Positions 11,701 through 23,759 are shown, counted from the stretch's first letter. The stretch: DNA of 64,000 nucleotides from Druceiella hillmani (GCA_039881145.1 JAYKKI010000063.1:11792501-11856500); one strand, 5' to 3'. Notes: a model not told the origin generated them from the letters alone. Translations and numbers: made by a program.

Positions 11701-13454
11701 TTGTTTTCTTTAATGAGAAAAGGTCATTTTGTAAAATATTTTTTCTTTTATAATTAATTTAATTAGACGATATATTCTATCAGCTTTCAATATTATTTAT
11801 AGGTCAAGAATTAATGTTTCCTAGTGGCGCTTCTACTATTTACACGCGTACGACCTTAATACCTATTGTAATATTTCATTATTATAAATGAAAATATTTA
11901 TATAAAAAAATGAATAAAATACTTAATTATCTGTGTAATTAATTTTTCACTAACGAAATAATACTTGTGCGTATCGCTCAATATTCAAAGGCCACGTCTT
12001 TGCTTTAATAATACGGCGCGGCGCTCGGTGCCCCTACTTTGTAGGACGTTTAACCCTTGAATTAAAGTTGAAATAATATGTCTCAAGAATGAGATGAGGT
12101 ACAAAAACAATTTTAAATTATAATCAGCTCAATTCTGGCGTAAAATTTAATTTGAATTAAGAAATTTAAAGCTGAGTAAATTTTATAGCGTTTTATCGGT
12201 ATATATGCTGTCCTAATAGCATGTCTGAGTCAGTTTTACAATAAATCTTAACAAAAATGTTAAAAATTAACGTTATGTTGCATGAAAGAATTGTAAAGTT
12301 TTGTGTTTGCACACCATTAGTAAAAATATCGATTTATGGATTTTGGGATTATTATGCTGAAATAAAATATGGACAATAAATAAATTAAAATAATTTAAAT
12401 AACAGTCCATAATTAATAAAATTATAGTTTATCGTCATTACAGTAAAATATTAGGATAAGTTAATAAACTTGAAGACATAATTGTTTAGATCACACTGCA
12501 ATTAGTTCTTCATGACAAGTTTCAAATATCACTTGTGTCATATGTAATGGTTGCTATATGCCCAAATTATTTTATCGTATCTAATGTTGCTATTACATCT
12601 AAAATTTATGATTTCATAATATTTTGCATATATATGACTACGCCAAATTTTATAAAATCTATCACACAACTAATGTTTCAAACGTAATAATTGTGGAAGA
12701 ATTTTGTTTTATATTCAGATTATTTTTATAAATATAACTCGACAATATACGTATTTCATAAAAATAACATATCTCAGATATGTCATTTTTATAATTACTC
12801 TATAAACCATGGATTACACTATGAATTATTAACATATTTTCACCTTTTTTTCGTTCTAGACCTTACATATACATAACGGATAGGCGCAAGTGTTTTGCAT
12901 TAATTTCAGTTGTAATTTATTATTCTATCATTTCTCACACAGTTATACTCTAAGTAAAGTAACATAAAAGTATTCCTTGCTTTTCGATAAGGATGAAATA
13001 GTTAATGTGATGAAAACGTTACAATGTTTATAAATGGTCGCTTAAACTTTTTAAATAAGATAATGTGAAATATCTTTATAAATATGTACACTTTACATTA
13101 CACATGTAAAAGAAAAGTAGATATGTGTCTCTGCTGCCTATGTATAGTCTATCTGTATTCAATACAGTTTTTTTCTCTGCAAACAGTTTTGAAAAAACAA
13201 TACCCAGTTACAATTTTGACTAAACAAAGCTTTCGTTTTGTTCAGTCCCTACTGTTGGCTCTCTAAAATTCATTGAGCTGACGAAAATATTGTAGATATA
13301 CTAAAACAACCTTATGTACATAAGTTACATCGCAAATTACATCTCTGAAATAGTACGCAAACTTTTCTTTTTTAGGACAAATTGAAAAATTAAATTTAAT
13401 TCAAAATTTGCAAACCCCTTTTTATAAAAGCACAACATACCTGACCGCACGTGG

Positions 13455-13513
13455 GACGCATGGGTACATAATTTGCAATGGGTACACGCATGGGTACATA
13501 ATGCGCAATGTGA
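13455..13513. repeat. imperfect 30-bp direct duplication
   Basis: CGCATGGGTACATAAT followed two bases later by GCAATG occurs twice in succession. I do not find it in the right-arm partner, so it probably arose after the arms formed. Confidence 0.7.
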
Positions 13514-14281
13514 AGTCTTGTTTATTAAGTGAGACTAATAAATTGTATACACTGATAAGATTGATTGACAGATAAATTGTAAATTATGTTACGAAAATAA
13601 TTAGTTTTAATTTCTTTCTTTACAGAATTTATATAATTGTTATGTTTTTTTTATTCTAATATGACTTTTATTCCAATTAATACTATAACTTCAAAAATAT
13701 TTATGGTATGTTCTTCTAATAAATTTACACCTTTCCGTCCAATTTGACTTTCTGGGATGTAACTAATTTTATGCAATGAATATAAAAGTACTGTAATGCA
13801 GCGAACTAAGTTATAGCAAGCTATATATGCACAAATAAAGTCAATCTGAATTATGTCCACTTTTGTAGTTTTGTAGCCACATATGATATCACATACACAT
13901 ACCACATACTCATATGACAAAAATGAATCCCTTATAATTTCGTTATATATATTATATCAAATCTCCACGTCTTATGCATCCAATGATAATAGCGTGTAGT
14001 AGACGAACCGTTAAACGGTCAGCCGATTCTATAAGAGATTCTTATTTCCATTGTTGGTATTGTCACCTATTGTCCACTTCAGAGCATATCATGATAACAC
14101 GTATGTCTCAGCACGCTATATTCCCAGATATATCAGTATTCCTAAACTTTGTAAGCCCTCGACACAAATTAATTTTATATCAGTCCTCTATCCACCCAGT
14201 TCCCCTGTTAGATTTTGGTTCAGCCTTTATAATTCTAGTTTAATATATTTATCAGTATTTTTAAAATTTAAAGAAACTGCT

Positions 14282-14386
14282 TTCACAATTAAATGAAACT
14301 ACGTGAAGTAGTATTATTTCTACTTTCTTTAAGTTTTTTACCACGACCTAGGTATCATATAACCAATAGTTTCATTTAATTGTGAA
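14282..14386. mobile_element. short TIR element (MITE family A), internally deleted copy
   Basis: The ends TTCACAATTAAATGAAACTA and its inverse at 14367-14386 match the complete copy at 40850-41102. The inner TACTTTCTTTAA and ACCACGACCTAGG segments are also shared. Most of the centre is missing. It lies in a stretch present only in the left arm. Confidence 0.75.
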
Positions 14387-14469
14387 TAATGAATTTCTAC
14401 ATTCTACATTCTAAATTAACGCCAAATATATTCAATATTTAGAAACTGCTTTCTAATAATATTAAGACA

Positions 14470-15110
14470 TATAAATAAATTGTGATATAGACCTTTTAAC
14501 ACGTTAATCGTTTTTTTTAAGTTCTTTGAAGGCCATTCTAAAAATACATAACACAAAAAAAAATATATTTGAAAATAATTCGATTCATAGTTCGCCGCTT
14601 TTTTGTTTAGTAGAAAAAGAAAATTCCAATATTACCATACGATCGAAGTAAACACTTATAATATATATAACGCGAGATTTTGATATTATTTTAAATACAA
14701 TTATTTTAATACATTACATAGGTGTATTGTATTAAATTATACTCCAATAAAATATAAATAAGAAAGTGCGCCTAAAAAGTAGTTCACTTGGCCGATGCCG
14801 AAACGAACCGAGTTTACCCGATTCAACATCACAGCATCAATCCTGACGGCTCAGCAACACGGATCCGAGCATTACGGCACAGTTTTGTTCACTGCTCAGA
14901 AAAAATGCGCTGGTGCGTAAACTGCGCAGGTGCGTCTGAAGAAGTTTTCACTTCAATAATAGAAATAAGTTCTACTTTTGAAAGTAGTCCTTCATTGTCA
15001 GAAGCTTATAACATCCAAAATGGTATTTCGCATTTGGATCGATTTCTTTACGCAACACTGTCAAGATACGCATAGTCTGACAGAAATCCTGTAATCAACA
15101 GTAGATATCC
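14470..15110 (-). repeat. kappa block (unit M2)
   Basis: Inverted partner of 54700-55400. The best-preserved part reads, on the minus strand, AACTCGGTTCGTTTCGGCAT followed by CGGCCAAGTG, then ATATTTTATTGGAGTATAAT. A 95-codon frame covers it here, but the other two kappa copies do not keep the same frame or start. I treat it as non-coding. A third copy lies alone at 29630-29970. Confidence 0.8.
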
Positions 15111-15209
15111 CGTCACTGGCACATAATGTAAACAAAAAAGAAAAAGAAGTAACTTTAAAATTCAACAGTGGAAAAAAATTCAATCACTTCACAGATTTGA
15201 AAGGTATAC

Positions 15210-15640
15210 TTAGCGCCGGGAAATAACCATTTCCAATAAACATTATGCCGTCAGTTAAATGTCAAGTGTCCCGATCAATTTGCAAACGTCGAAGTTAACT
15301 TAATTATAAAATTTATATTTACAAATATATGTTCTATGGTTCCGTCCCAATTTACAAAATGGGAAGAAACTCTGGCCCTCGTATTCACAAAGGAACAATG
15401 TCTATTCTTAACGACTTACTCAAATTGAAATATTTCAAGCCTTTAGGGGAATTTCAATTTCCGCCGTGACAATACTTGCTCGAATCATAGCATGAATTAT
15501 GAATCGCAAAACCGACAGTTGACGAAATCCCTTTCTGCTTGTCGCTAAATGCCAGCTCACTCCACTTAAATTGATTACTAAATTGTTCTTCACTTAAATT
15601 TTTCAAAGTATTAAAGGCGACCAAGTTTCGCCGTATCTAA
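15210..15640 (-). repeat. gamma block copy 2 (unit M2)
   Basis: It pairs with 54220-54640. In the counted sample 15419-15501, 80 of 83 bases match the right arm. It contains the internal inverted repeat ATTTCAATTT...AAATTGAAAT in near-perfect form. Confidence 0.9.
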
Positions 15641-15999
15641 AGCCATATTTTCATTTGACTAATTATATCGTAGTCAAGTATCTGAATAAAAATGTTAATT
15701 AATCTAGTTTTACTCCTCATAATATAGCCGTTTAAATTTTTCACAGTACTGTATTGTACTCCTGAGATTATATTTTTCGATTCAAATCGTTTTATAAGAG
15801 TTTGCAAAGCAAATTTCCTCTTTTTCTTAATGTAACTAAAAAAGATTAAATTAATTAAACTAAAATTCTATGTATGTGAATACTTTTAATATTTCAATTA
15901 AATAAGTATTTTTTGTGTCGAATCTTATACTTTGGGACGAAAGTATATTTTTGAGTTTACCCGTTACTTTTACTTGCTAATATCCTCCTGTTACCCCCT

Positions 16000-16260
16000 C
16001 AAGTTTGTATGAATGATCTTGTTTAATTTTGTGATGAACATGGTTCGTCATCATCACCTCCTTTTTCTCCCAATTCCGGGCTTCAGGAAAATCATTCAGG
16101 GGTGTTTCAGTAGTTGGCAATTTGACTGTACTATCAATCACTGTATTTTCTTGTTTTATTTTTTATTTTTCGTTTTTTCTGTTATGTTTTTTATGTTACA
16201 TCGGGTTTCAACAGTTTCTGTTGAACGTATAACACTTGCATACAACCCTTGAAATGTTGC
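16000..16260 (-). repeat. beta block copy (unit M2)
   Basis: Partner of 53600-53900. Both carry a long frame over the CATCATCACCTCC stretch, but in a different frame from the copies at 19200-19450 and 39500-39720. This argues against a shared protein. Confidence 0.85.
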
Positions 16261-16719
16261 ATAACAAGAATGAGATTTCATATGAAAAAAAATTATGAGT
16301 ATAATTGTTGCATTTGCTTTTCTTGGATTAGAATTTAATTTTTATCCAGATATGAAACACTGAATAATTACAAAGCGCTTGACTTGTATATGACGCTACG
16401 GTATGTGATCGCTCCTAGTCGATTTAATTTCGACAACAATATTTGAATAAAATAACATTATGTTACATTATGCAATCACAATGTTTTGTATTTAAACAAC
16501 TTTAGGGAAAACAATAATTTGTGGATTTGTTTTCGATTATCATGCTAAAATAAAATATGTACAGTTAATGAGTTGAAATATATGTAAAAAAGGAAAAAAA
16601 ATATTCCTTGCCTATCATAACATAAAAGGAGAAATAACATTTTAAATTCATTAATTACGATTATATATAAAAAAAGTATACAAAATGTCCGGAGAATGTT
16701 ATATCTTATATGGATGTTC

Positions 16720-17345
16720 GCTTAAGCATTTTAAATAAAATAATGTGGTATATACTCATATATCTTTATACATACGTATAATTCATAATTTTATATTGAA
16801 AAAAAGTACATATGTCCTTATTGTCGATGTATGTATCGTCTATCTACATTTAATATAGAGCTTATTTCGAATCTTAAAGCAATAACACGCCAAGCAATTC
16901 CGACTAAAGAAACTTATCGTTTTGTCAGTGTTCATACGGTTATACTTATCGTAAGGTAACATCAAACTATTCCTCACATATCGTAACATGAGGGAAGAAA
17001 CAATGTTTTAATGTAATTAATGGCGATTAGAAAGAAGAATGAATATAACAACGTCTTCGATAAGCATTGTGTTACTTGTGGACGATCGCTTAAACATTTT
17101 AAATAAAATAATGTGTTATATTGGTATACACTCGTATATCTCTGTTCACTTTGTATTACACTATTTAAAACAAAAACTGCATATGTATCCCTAATGTCTA
17201 TACATAAATCGTTTATCTATATTTAATACGGAACATATCTCGACAGCCATTTTTAAAGGAATGGTACGACTATAAAATTCCGACTAAACACACCTTTCGT
17301 TTTGTCTAATCCTTACTGTTGTCTCTTTTAAAAGTCATTGGGCTG
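16720..17345 (-). repeat. local zeta-eta tandem duplication
   Basis: Both halves carry a CGCTTAA.CATTTTAAATAA segment, a TATGT..TCTATCTA segment and an ATTCCGACTAAA segment in the same order, about 340 bp apart. The right arm has a single shortened copy (53080-53170). Either the left arm expanded or the right arm lost about 870 bp. Confidence 0.75.
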
Positions 17346-18489
17346 AAGAAAAATATGGATATATCAAAATATGTACCAGAGATATGTAGCAAATTCAACT
17401 CGGAAATAATATTTTTCTTCATATTATTTAAATTTGAAAAAACAACATTTTTATCAAAAATTTACAACGCCCCTATTGTCTCGATAATGTATTTGATCAG
17501 ACGTGGATTACATACGTAAAATATGTAACATACGTAAAATAATAAAATCTGGTAAGCGAGACTAACAGCCCTTTTACATAAAGGACTTAACAGGTAAATA
17601 GAAGTATACGCTGTACGTTTCTTTTTTTATTTTTATTATTAGCTCGGTTATAATTCTTTACCAAAATTATTGGATTCTGATGTTTTTATTATATTAATAT
17701 CACAAATGGAAAAATTTATTTATTTGTCTTTCTTTGCAACAGAGCGACAAACCGAAGTGAGTTTTGATATCATTATTTGCCCATTGGTCAGCAAACAGCT
17801 TGCTCATGAATGGAAAAATAATATAGGCTACTTGTCATCTCAAAATATTTTCCTAATTTTCCAACACTAATGCTTTTACAGCAACACTTTCAAGCATCTC
17901 ATATTAACGTGTTGATACAGTCCTGTTACATTGTTCCTTGAAATTATAAAGCTTTGTTTTCGGACGCCTCACTAAACTGCATTTTCGGAAGTGTCAGTAT
18001 TTCTAATTTTTATGAATGCTGAACATAAGCCCTGTACTGCTGAATTTCAGAACCTCAGTTCACATCAGTCATCGTCCATTTCCAGTGTTAAAGTTTACTT
18101 CAGTCTTTAACAGTTAAAGAAACTATTAACGATTAATATTAAAAAAATGTAAATTAATTGGAAATAATTAAAAGCCTTTCTCAGTAATTAATTTTTTTAT
18201 TGGAACTGGAAAACTATTCTAAAATATGTAATACGTTAAAGGACGTACTTACATCTATAAGAAGGTACTAACTTCAAACCTACAACGATAAAATAGAATC
18301 GAATTATACTTCTGGTGTAGTCCTTCAGTGAATATTTAAAAGAACATCTAAAACAATCTTTATTTTTTTATTCAAATTCTTTATGCAAAACTGGGTCTTA
18401 AAACGCTGACATATAATACACACAAAGAAGAAAAAGCAATTAATTATGAATTTCAGTTACACTGTACATAACTTTTATTATTTCCCAAA

Positions 18490-18910
18490 CTTAATGTCCC
18501 TTGCATTCGGAAACCGGAAATCATTTTTTATAACAAAAATTCTACCATCGACTAACCGTCAAACATTCCAATCCATTTACAAGTGTCAAAATTAACTGCT
18601 AAATTTATATTTATAAATACATTTACTAAAATTCCATCTCAATTTACAAAACAGGAATAATCTCTTATCCGTGTTTTCACAAATGACCAGCCAAGGTCCC
18701 TTCGTAATGACTTACCCAAATTGAAATATCTTAAACCCTTAGGGGAACTTCAATTACCGTCGTGACAATATCTGCTCCATACTTAGCGTGAATTATGAAT
18801 TGCAAAACCGACACTTGACAAAGTCACTTCCTGTTTGTCACTAAAGGCCAACTCATTCCGTAACTAAGTTTGTTTAAAGTATTAAAGGCGATCAAGTTTC
18901 GTCATTTCTA
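18490..18910 (-). repeat. gamma block copy 3 (unit M3)
   Basis: Partner of P2 gamma at 40040-40450. Shared landmarks are TACCATCGACTAACCGTCAA, the AAATTGAAATATCTTAAACC stretch and GCGTGAATTATGAATTGC. Confidence 0.85.
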
Positions 18911-20013
18911 TGGCCATGTTGTAATTTTGACTAATTATTTCTTAGTCAAGTGCCTGAATAAAGTTATTCATTGACCAAATTTCACTCCTTACACTATATT
19001 AGCTAAATTTTTCTATAGGCACTTGGAAATTGAATTGTTTCCTTGAGTTTATATATTTCGATTCGAATAGTTTTATAAGAATTTTCAATCCAAATTTCCT
19101 CTTACCATTAGTGAACTACAAAATAATTAAACTAATTCTACTGAAATCCTACATATGTGATTACATTTAATATTTAATTTAGTTTGGTATATTTTTAATG
19201 TCGACTGTTAAACGTTGGGATAAAAGTAGATATTTTAGTTTACTAGTCGCTTTTTATGTGACTGAATTGTGCATGAATAATTTTGGTAAAGTTTATGATG
19301 AGCATGGCTCCTCATCTTCACCTCTTTCTTTCCTTATCCATAATTTCCGCAATACGATCCAAGCGTGTTTAAGTAGTTTGTGATTCCACCCAACTATCAA
19401 TCAATACATTTTTTTGTTTTTATTTTCCACTTTTCATTGTTTCTGATATTTTTACCTGTTTATAATATTTATTAATTCCCCCCTACAGGTGTCAATATTA
19501 TATCTGTATAAAAATTTTAAAAAATTGTCCAGAAATATTTTATAACCTTTGAATTTGCTTCGTAGGGTAAGGAAAATCTTTCCCCAAAACATAACAAGAG
19601 TTTTTTTCGAATCCCCTTTCTAATGTCTCATTGTTATAAACAGAAATTGAAAGGAAACTATTTAAGAAAAATACTGAATTATCAGTGTAATTAATCTTCC
19701 TTCTTGCCAAATAATACCTAATCGTATCGTTCAATACCTAAAGTCCGCGTCGTTGTTGTGATAATGCCGGACAGCGCCCGGTGCACGTGCTTAGAATAAC
19801 ATTTTATTTTATCAGAATATTAAACGTACTCTACGTTACTTCCACAGCATCATACCGGTATACGACGCTATCCCAACGCCACCTCTTAGTCAGACGATGT
19901 TGTCAGTTGTTGACAGTTTTAAAAATATCGAAAAGATATCGTCATTTTAATATATCGGTCCTTTCTTAGAAAACATCTTGAAATATAATTACATAATACT
20001 TCTATTAAATATT

Positions 20014-20505
20014 AATCAAAATCAAAATAAAGGTTACGCATAAACTCACATGTAATACAATAAACATTAATACCCGTTAAAGAAAAAAACACAAAATCAA
20101 TATCAAAACAAAGGTTACGCATAAACTCACATGTAATACGATAAACATTAATACCCGTTAAAGAAAAAAACACAAAATCAATATCAGAACAGAGGTTACG
20201 CATAAACTCACATGTAATACGATAAACATTAATACCCGTTAAAGAAAAAAACACAAAATCAATATCAGAACAGAGGTTACGCATAAACTCACAAGTAATA
20301 CGATAAATATTAATACCCGTTAAAGAAAAAAACACAAAATCAATATCAAAACAAAGGTTACGCATAAACTCACATATAATACGATAAACATTAATAAGCG
20401 TTAAAGAAAAAAAACACAAAATCAATATCAAAACAAAGGTTACGCATGAACTCACATGTAATACTATAAACATTAATACCCGTTAAAGAAAAAAACACAA
20501 AAACT
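20014..20505. repeat. 81-bp minisatellite, six copies
   Basis: The landmark GGTTACGCAT starts at 20032, 20113, 20194, 20275, 20356 and 20438, giving a period of 81 bp (82 once). Copies differ by a few bases. As 81 is divisible by three, one minus-strand frame stays open for 153 codons and repeats every 27 residues. This explains the longest open frame in the window without implying a gene. It abuts the end of unit M3. Confidence 0.95.
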
Positions 20506-20509
20506 AGTT

Positions 20510-21276
20510 AGGATCCTTGGAAATACTCATTCTTTTATATGCTCTGCTATTTGACACCAATTATTATTAAGAGCCATAAAATTAATTGTTAATACAACTT
20601 ATTCTAATACTTCAGACGTAATAGAAGACATTAGATACATTAAGCTGGTTTAAAAATGTACAAAAATAAATTCCCTTATGTCTATCCAGAATTTTGAGGC
20701 TTGTATGTCTAAAAAATGTGTGGGTGATCCAGATATTGCTATTTATGTTAGCAGTTGCGCAGGCATTCTACCGAAGTTCGTGTTTGAAATTCAATTTCAT
20801 ATTTTTCCATCAGCATGTGCTCATGTTTGTACTAAAGAGAAAAAGTTTTAAACAATGGTAGGAAATTTAAAGATATCGACGTCGATGTCAAAATGTAAGT
20901 ACACAAATATCGATATATCTAATAGAAAGTAATCAGCAATAAGTATCGATATTAGCAAAAAAATATCGATATTTTTACATGTCGTAATGGTATTGAATTA
21001 TCGTTTAGCGTTAATTTATCAATGCAAGAAAGTTTTTCTATATTTCCATAATATTCTTTTATATTTTCGTCCAAACGTTTACTAAACCAAAAACTCCCGA
21101 TATTTTTTCATTTTCACAATATAAATTACATTGGCATTCATTGGATTCATATTTATTTCTTAATTACCTTATATCAACATTTTTCAATTAATTTCATTTA
21201 TCTTTTACTTATTATTTATTATTACACCTATTTACCAATATTATATATAGCAATTCTACTTTTCGAACTAATTAAA

Positions 21277-21332
<56 letters not shown>

Positions 21333-22250
21333 AAAGATTTTATTCGAATCGGTACAATATTCTGAGTTTCTAAGATAATTCCCAATATCCATACATTGCC
21401 AATTTTGATTTATAAACAACTTGAAAGATGATACACAAATATGTGTAGGAAAGTATCCAATTCCTTTCCTTTTCATAGACATTGAAACCTTCTATATCCA
21501 TATACACGATAAAAGACGTAAAAATAATCGAATTAACCGCAAAATCGATATGCGGTTCCCGTCATATTTTCTGATCCACCGACAGCTAAATTTCTCTTGG
21601 AATTGAAAAAGGATCATACAATTCAGATTACCATTTTATAAAAACATTCTTAAATATTACGCGAGAAAAATCTTGACACGTTCAAAAAAACATGAGATAT
21701 AGAAAATACATTTTTCAAGTGAGGACAAAATGGAAAACATTAGGCACTGTGAAAATTATTGGTTGCTATTTTCTATTCAAATTTGATGCCGCCCATCTGA
21801 CTTTCAAATTCAATCATCAATACATTTCTAACATAATACTAAATAGAAGCGTGTAGACAAAACAATTTCGGATGTTTTGAAAGTGGAGGGAATTTTTCAT
21901 AGAAATTGTATATGACGTAGCTCGACAAATGTTTATGTTTAAACATTGTATAAGGTAAAGTTCAAAGGTATGAACGAAAGATTTGTATAAAAGCTTTGAT
22001 AAGAGCTTTGAAAAAGGTTTTTTTCAATTGTACTTATGTTAGAATATTTGACGAGTACCTATAGTTGAGCTTCCATTGCCAAAATTTTTATTAATTTTTT
22101 ACTGAATCTTATAAATATTACTAAATTAAAAAGCCTGAAGATCTAGTTTTTGCCACAAAAGAACTCTGTACGTGTAAGTTACTCTATCTGACGAACTATG
22201 TATACAAAATACCAACTATGTCTATTCAAAGTTTCATAAAAAATGTTAAG
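20510..22250. other. spacer, no gene found
   Basis: AT-rich sequence with an (AT)n tract at 21274-21330. Around 20860-20980 there are several ATCGATAT-type motifs in a short space (cgatatatc, atatcgatatt). These may be chance in AT-rich DNA. The open frames are short and without motifs. Confidence 0.5.
21274..21330. repeat. A-run plus (AT)n microsatellite
   Basis: About eleven A residues followed by about 42 bp of AT dinucleotides. Confidence 0.95.
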
Positions 22251-22252
22251 CC

Positions 22253-22355
22253 ATTTAAATGCGTTTAAGTAACAAATATTCTAGCACATTTTTCGTGACA
22301 AGAATATTGTCACGAAAAATGTGCTAGAATATTTGTTACTTAAACGCACCTAAAT
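22253..22355. repeat. perfect 41-bp-stem hairpin (snapback)
   Basis: Positions 22261-22301 and 22307-22347 are exact reverse complements around a 5-nt loop (GAATA). One more pair (22260/22348), two mismatches and five further pairs (22253-22257/22351-22355) extend it to 103 nt. The stem starts GCGTTTAAGTAACAAATATT. A stem without a single mismatch implies very recent formation or gene conversion. If transcribed, it would be a good Dicer-2 type substrate. It has no flanking target duplication that I can see. Confidence 0.95.
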
Positions 22356-22359
22356 GAAA

Positions 22360-23640
22360 AAAAAAAATTTTTTTGTTAAACATGGCAGAGGAAAATAATG
22401 AAAAACTATAAAACTTTCCAAGTGGTTAATACTCGTACAATAGAATCGCTGGCGGTCCGTCCTTTTCTTTATAAAATTTTCCACTATTTTGCCTGTTAGC
22501 AATATATACAATTTATCTCTTGAAAATAGCCTCTTTGATTTTGTTCGCCTAAAAGACTACTATTTTACAAAAATTGTATATATCGAATCGCACCATTTTA
22601 ATTGGATGTTCCTTTTCATATATTAAGAACTCTTTCCATTTGCGGTATATTTTTAACTAAACAAAAAACTAAAAATTCTTTTATTTATATATTTATTTAC
22701 ACACAGTTGTAAAAACATCGTTTTACACTAATACTTTTAAACAACGGTTACAAGACCATTAGTAAATTCGATGACAATAAAATATATAGTGACGACATAT
22801 ATCCAAATGTTTATCTTCACTGGTCACAATAAAATCAAACTTCGATGCAATCGCAATTACTTGATTAAGTAGTTCAATGCGGACTAAATTTTGGAATTCC
22901 AATATAATTCGGGTTTAGACTCAATATAATGACTAAGAGAACAGATGTTATTAGGTGAGAAGTTAGAGTTTTCCAACCAAATAAGGTACAAAATTTTTCC
23001 ATTTAATAATCAGAAATAAAATATATGAATGAAAGTTATGTACAAATCATTTTCCATCGAACGATAAAACATTTCTGAAATCGGTTAATTAGAGTCTGAG
23101 AATACCCACAAAAAACAAACTCATATGGTTTTCTTCTTTTTAATATTAATATAGATGGCATTCCGGGTTAGGAAGTTTACTTCGAAAGCAAGCATTTCCG
23201 GCGGTATTTTAATTGTGTAGTCAAATTAAATGGAAATCATAAACTTGTATCCAAATTACTATCTGTCAACACGATAGGGTTGGCGGAAGAAAATTCGTTC
23301 CCCAGTTCGATGTAAAGAAGATATGCTAAACAATAAAAAAATAAAGTGTCCAGTTTTTTATTTCTGTACATTCACGTGAACATCACTAAACCAGCTGTTA
23401 CACTATGACAAAGGGAGAAGCGGACATGACGATATTATAATGATTCCATTTTTGCCTTCCAAACTTCCTTCCGTATCAATCGAGTGAAATGCATTTATTT
23501 TTAATAGCCACATTTAAACAGTAACAAATATTTTGAAAAAATAATAAAAAATGATATCATTTTTTGAAGAAAATCCAGTATTTCCAGAAAGGTATATTAA
23601 AAATTATTACTTGTAAAATTACCGGAGTTGTAATTACTTC
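22360..23640. other. spacer, no gene found
   Basis: AT-rich sequence without a convincing open frame. Around 23340-23460 there is weak resemblance to epsilon (TTTTTTATTTCT, then GACATGACG, then CCATTTTTGCC). This could be a decayed fragment of the array or chance. Confidence 0.4.
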
Positions 23641-23687
23641 TATTATCAATACTCGAGACTGTCGCGTTAGTCGATCATAAAGCACAC

Positions 23688-23735
23688 ACCCGCGGGATAT
23701 AAAATACTCGTATAATGCGCGGGTATCGTTAGCTT
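23688..23735 (+). promoter_or_regulatory. candidate core promoter
   Basis: A TATAAAA box at 23698-23704 lies between inverted ACCCGCG (23688-23694) and CGCGGGT (23718-23724). A TCGTTAG stretch about 28 bp downstream of the box sits where an insect initiator would be. The GC-rich flanks stand out in this AT-rich sequence. No open frame of note follows, so it might drive a non-coding transcript, or may not be a promoter. Confidence 0.3.
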
Positions 23736-23759
23736 TAGCCTGAGGTACCGATCAAGTAA

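Larger units (their letters stand above)
4905..12120 (-). repeat. array unit M1 (reverse orientation)
   Basis: Read on the minus strand, it runs alpha (about 12060-11940), an LTR-like block (11445-10818), a retrotransposon remnant, beta (9500-9230), gamma (8960-8580) and delta (8110-7860). A tail interrupted by the Tc1-like element follows. It pairs with P5. It is not coding: the beta and gamma blocks are conserved as DNA but not in reading frame. It is longer than the other units because of transposon insertions. Confidence 0.75.
12120..16380 (-). repeat. array unit M2 (reverse orientation)
   Basis: Minus-strand order: beta (16200-16000), gamma (15640-15210), kappa (15110-14470), delta (14230-13970), epsilon (13900-13640), zeta (13300-13170), eta (13090-13020) and theta (12600-12340). 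It pairs with 53.6-57.7 kb. It carries about 355 bp at 14095-14450 that the right arm lacks. The right arm carries about 390 bp at 55600-55990 that this unit lacks. Confidence 0.8.
4905..18340 (-). repeat. left arm of giant inverted repeat (units M1, M2, part of M3)
   Basis: This region pairs, as reverse complement and in reversed order, with 52.6 kb to the window end. By-eye anchors are 5240/63970, 5500/63650, 7500/63210, 8600-9260/61440-62170, 9890-9960/60870-60950, 10700-10870/59390-59560, 11460-11690/58180-58400, 12000-12600/57240-57880, 13020-13300/56570-56850, 14470-15110/54700-55400, 15210-16260/53600-54640 and 17880-18100/52600-52800. In one counted sample, 15419-15501 against 54351-54433, 80 of 83 bases match. 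Large differences between arms are a Tc1-like insertion, unequal retroelement remnants and several indels of 0.35-0.9 kb. The true outer end is unknown. Confidence 0.9.
16380..20010 (-). repeat. array unit M3 (reverse orientation)
   Basis: Minus-strand order: alpha (19800-19680), beta (19450-19230), gamma (18910-18490), delta (18100-17880), a linker (17880-17640), zeta/eta twice (17345-17060 and 16930-16720) and theta end (16560-16400). The half above 18.39 kb pairs with P2 (38.95-40.57 kb). The lower half pairs with 52.6-53.48 kb. Its forward-strand partner is therefore split in two by about 12 kb. Confidence 0.75.

Noticed and set aside
14788..15075. 95-codon frame in kappa as a possible gene
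   Set aside because: The related frame in the right arm (54779-55075) is on the opposite sense of the shared sequence, and the third copy at 29630 has no corresponding frame.
19198..19383. Beta-block frames (DEHGSSSS) as a small protein family
   Set aside because: The frame differs between copies of the same DNA, and stops fall in different places.
20012..20473. 153-codon minus-strand open frame
   Set aside because: It is the 81-bp minisatellite read through in one frame. The period divisible by three keeps it open. No start context, conserved domain or flanking gene structure.
20014..20505. CRISPR-like array of repeats
   Set aside because: The repeats are contiguous 81-bp tandem copies with no unique spacers, in a eukaryotic sequence.
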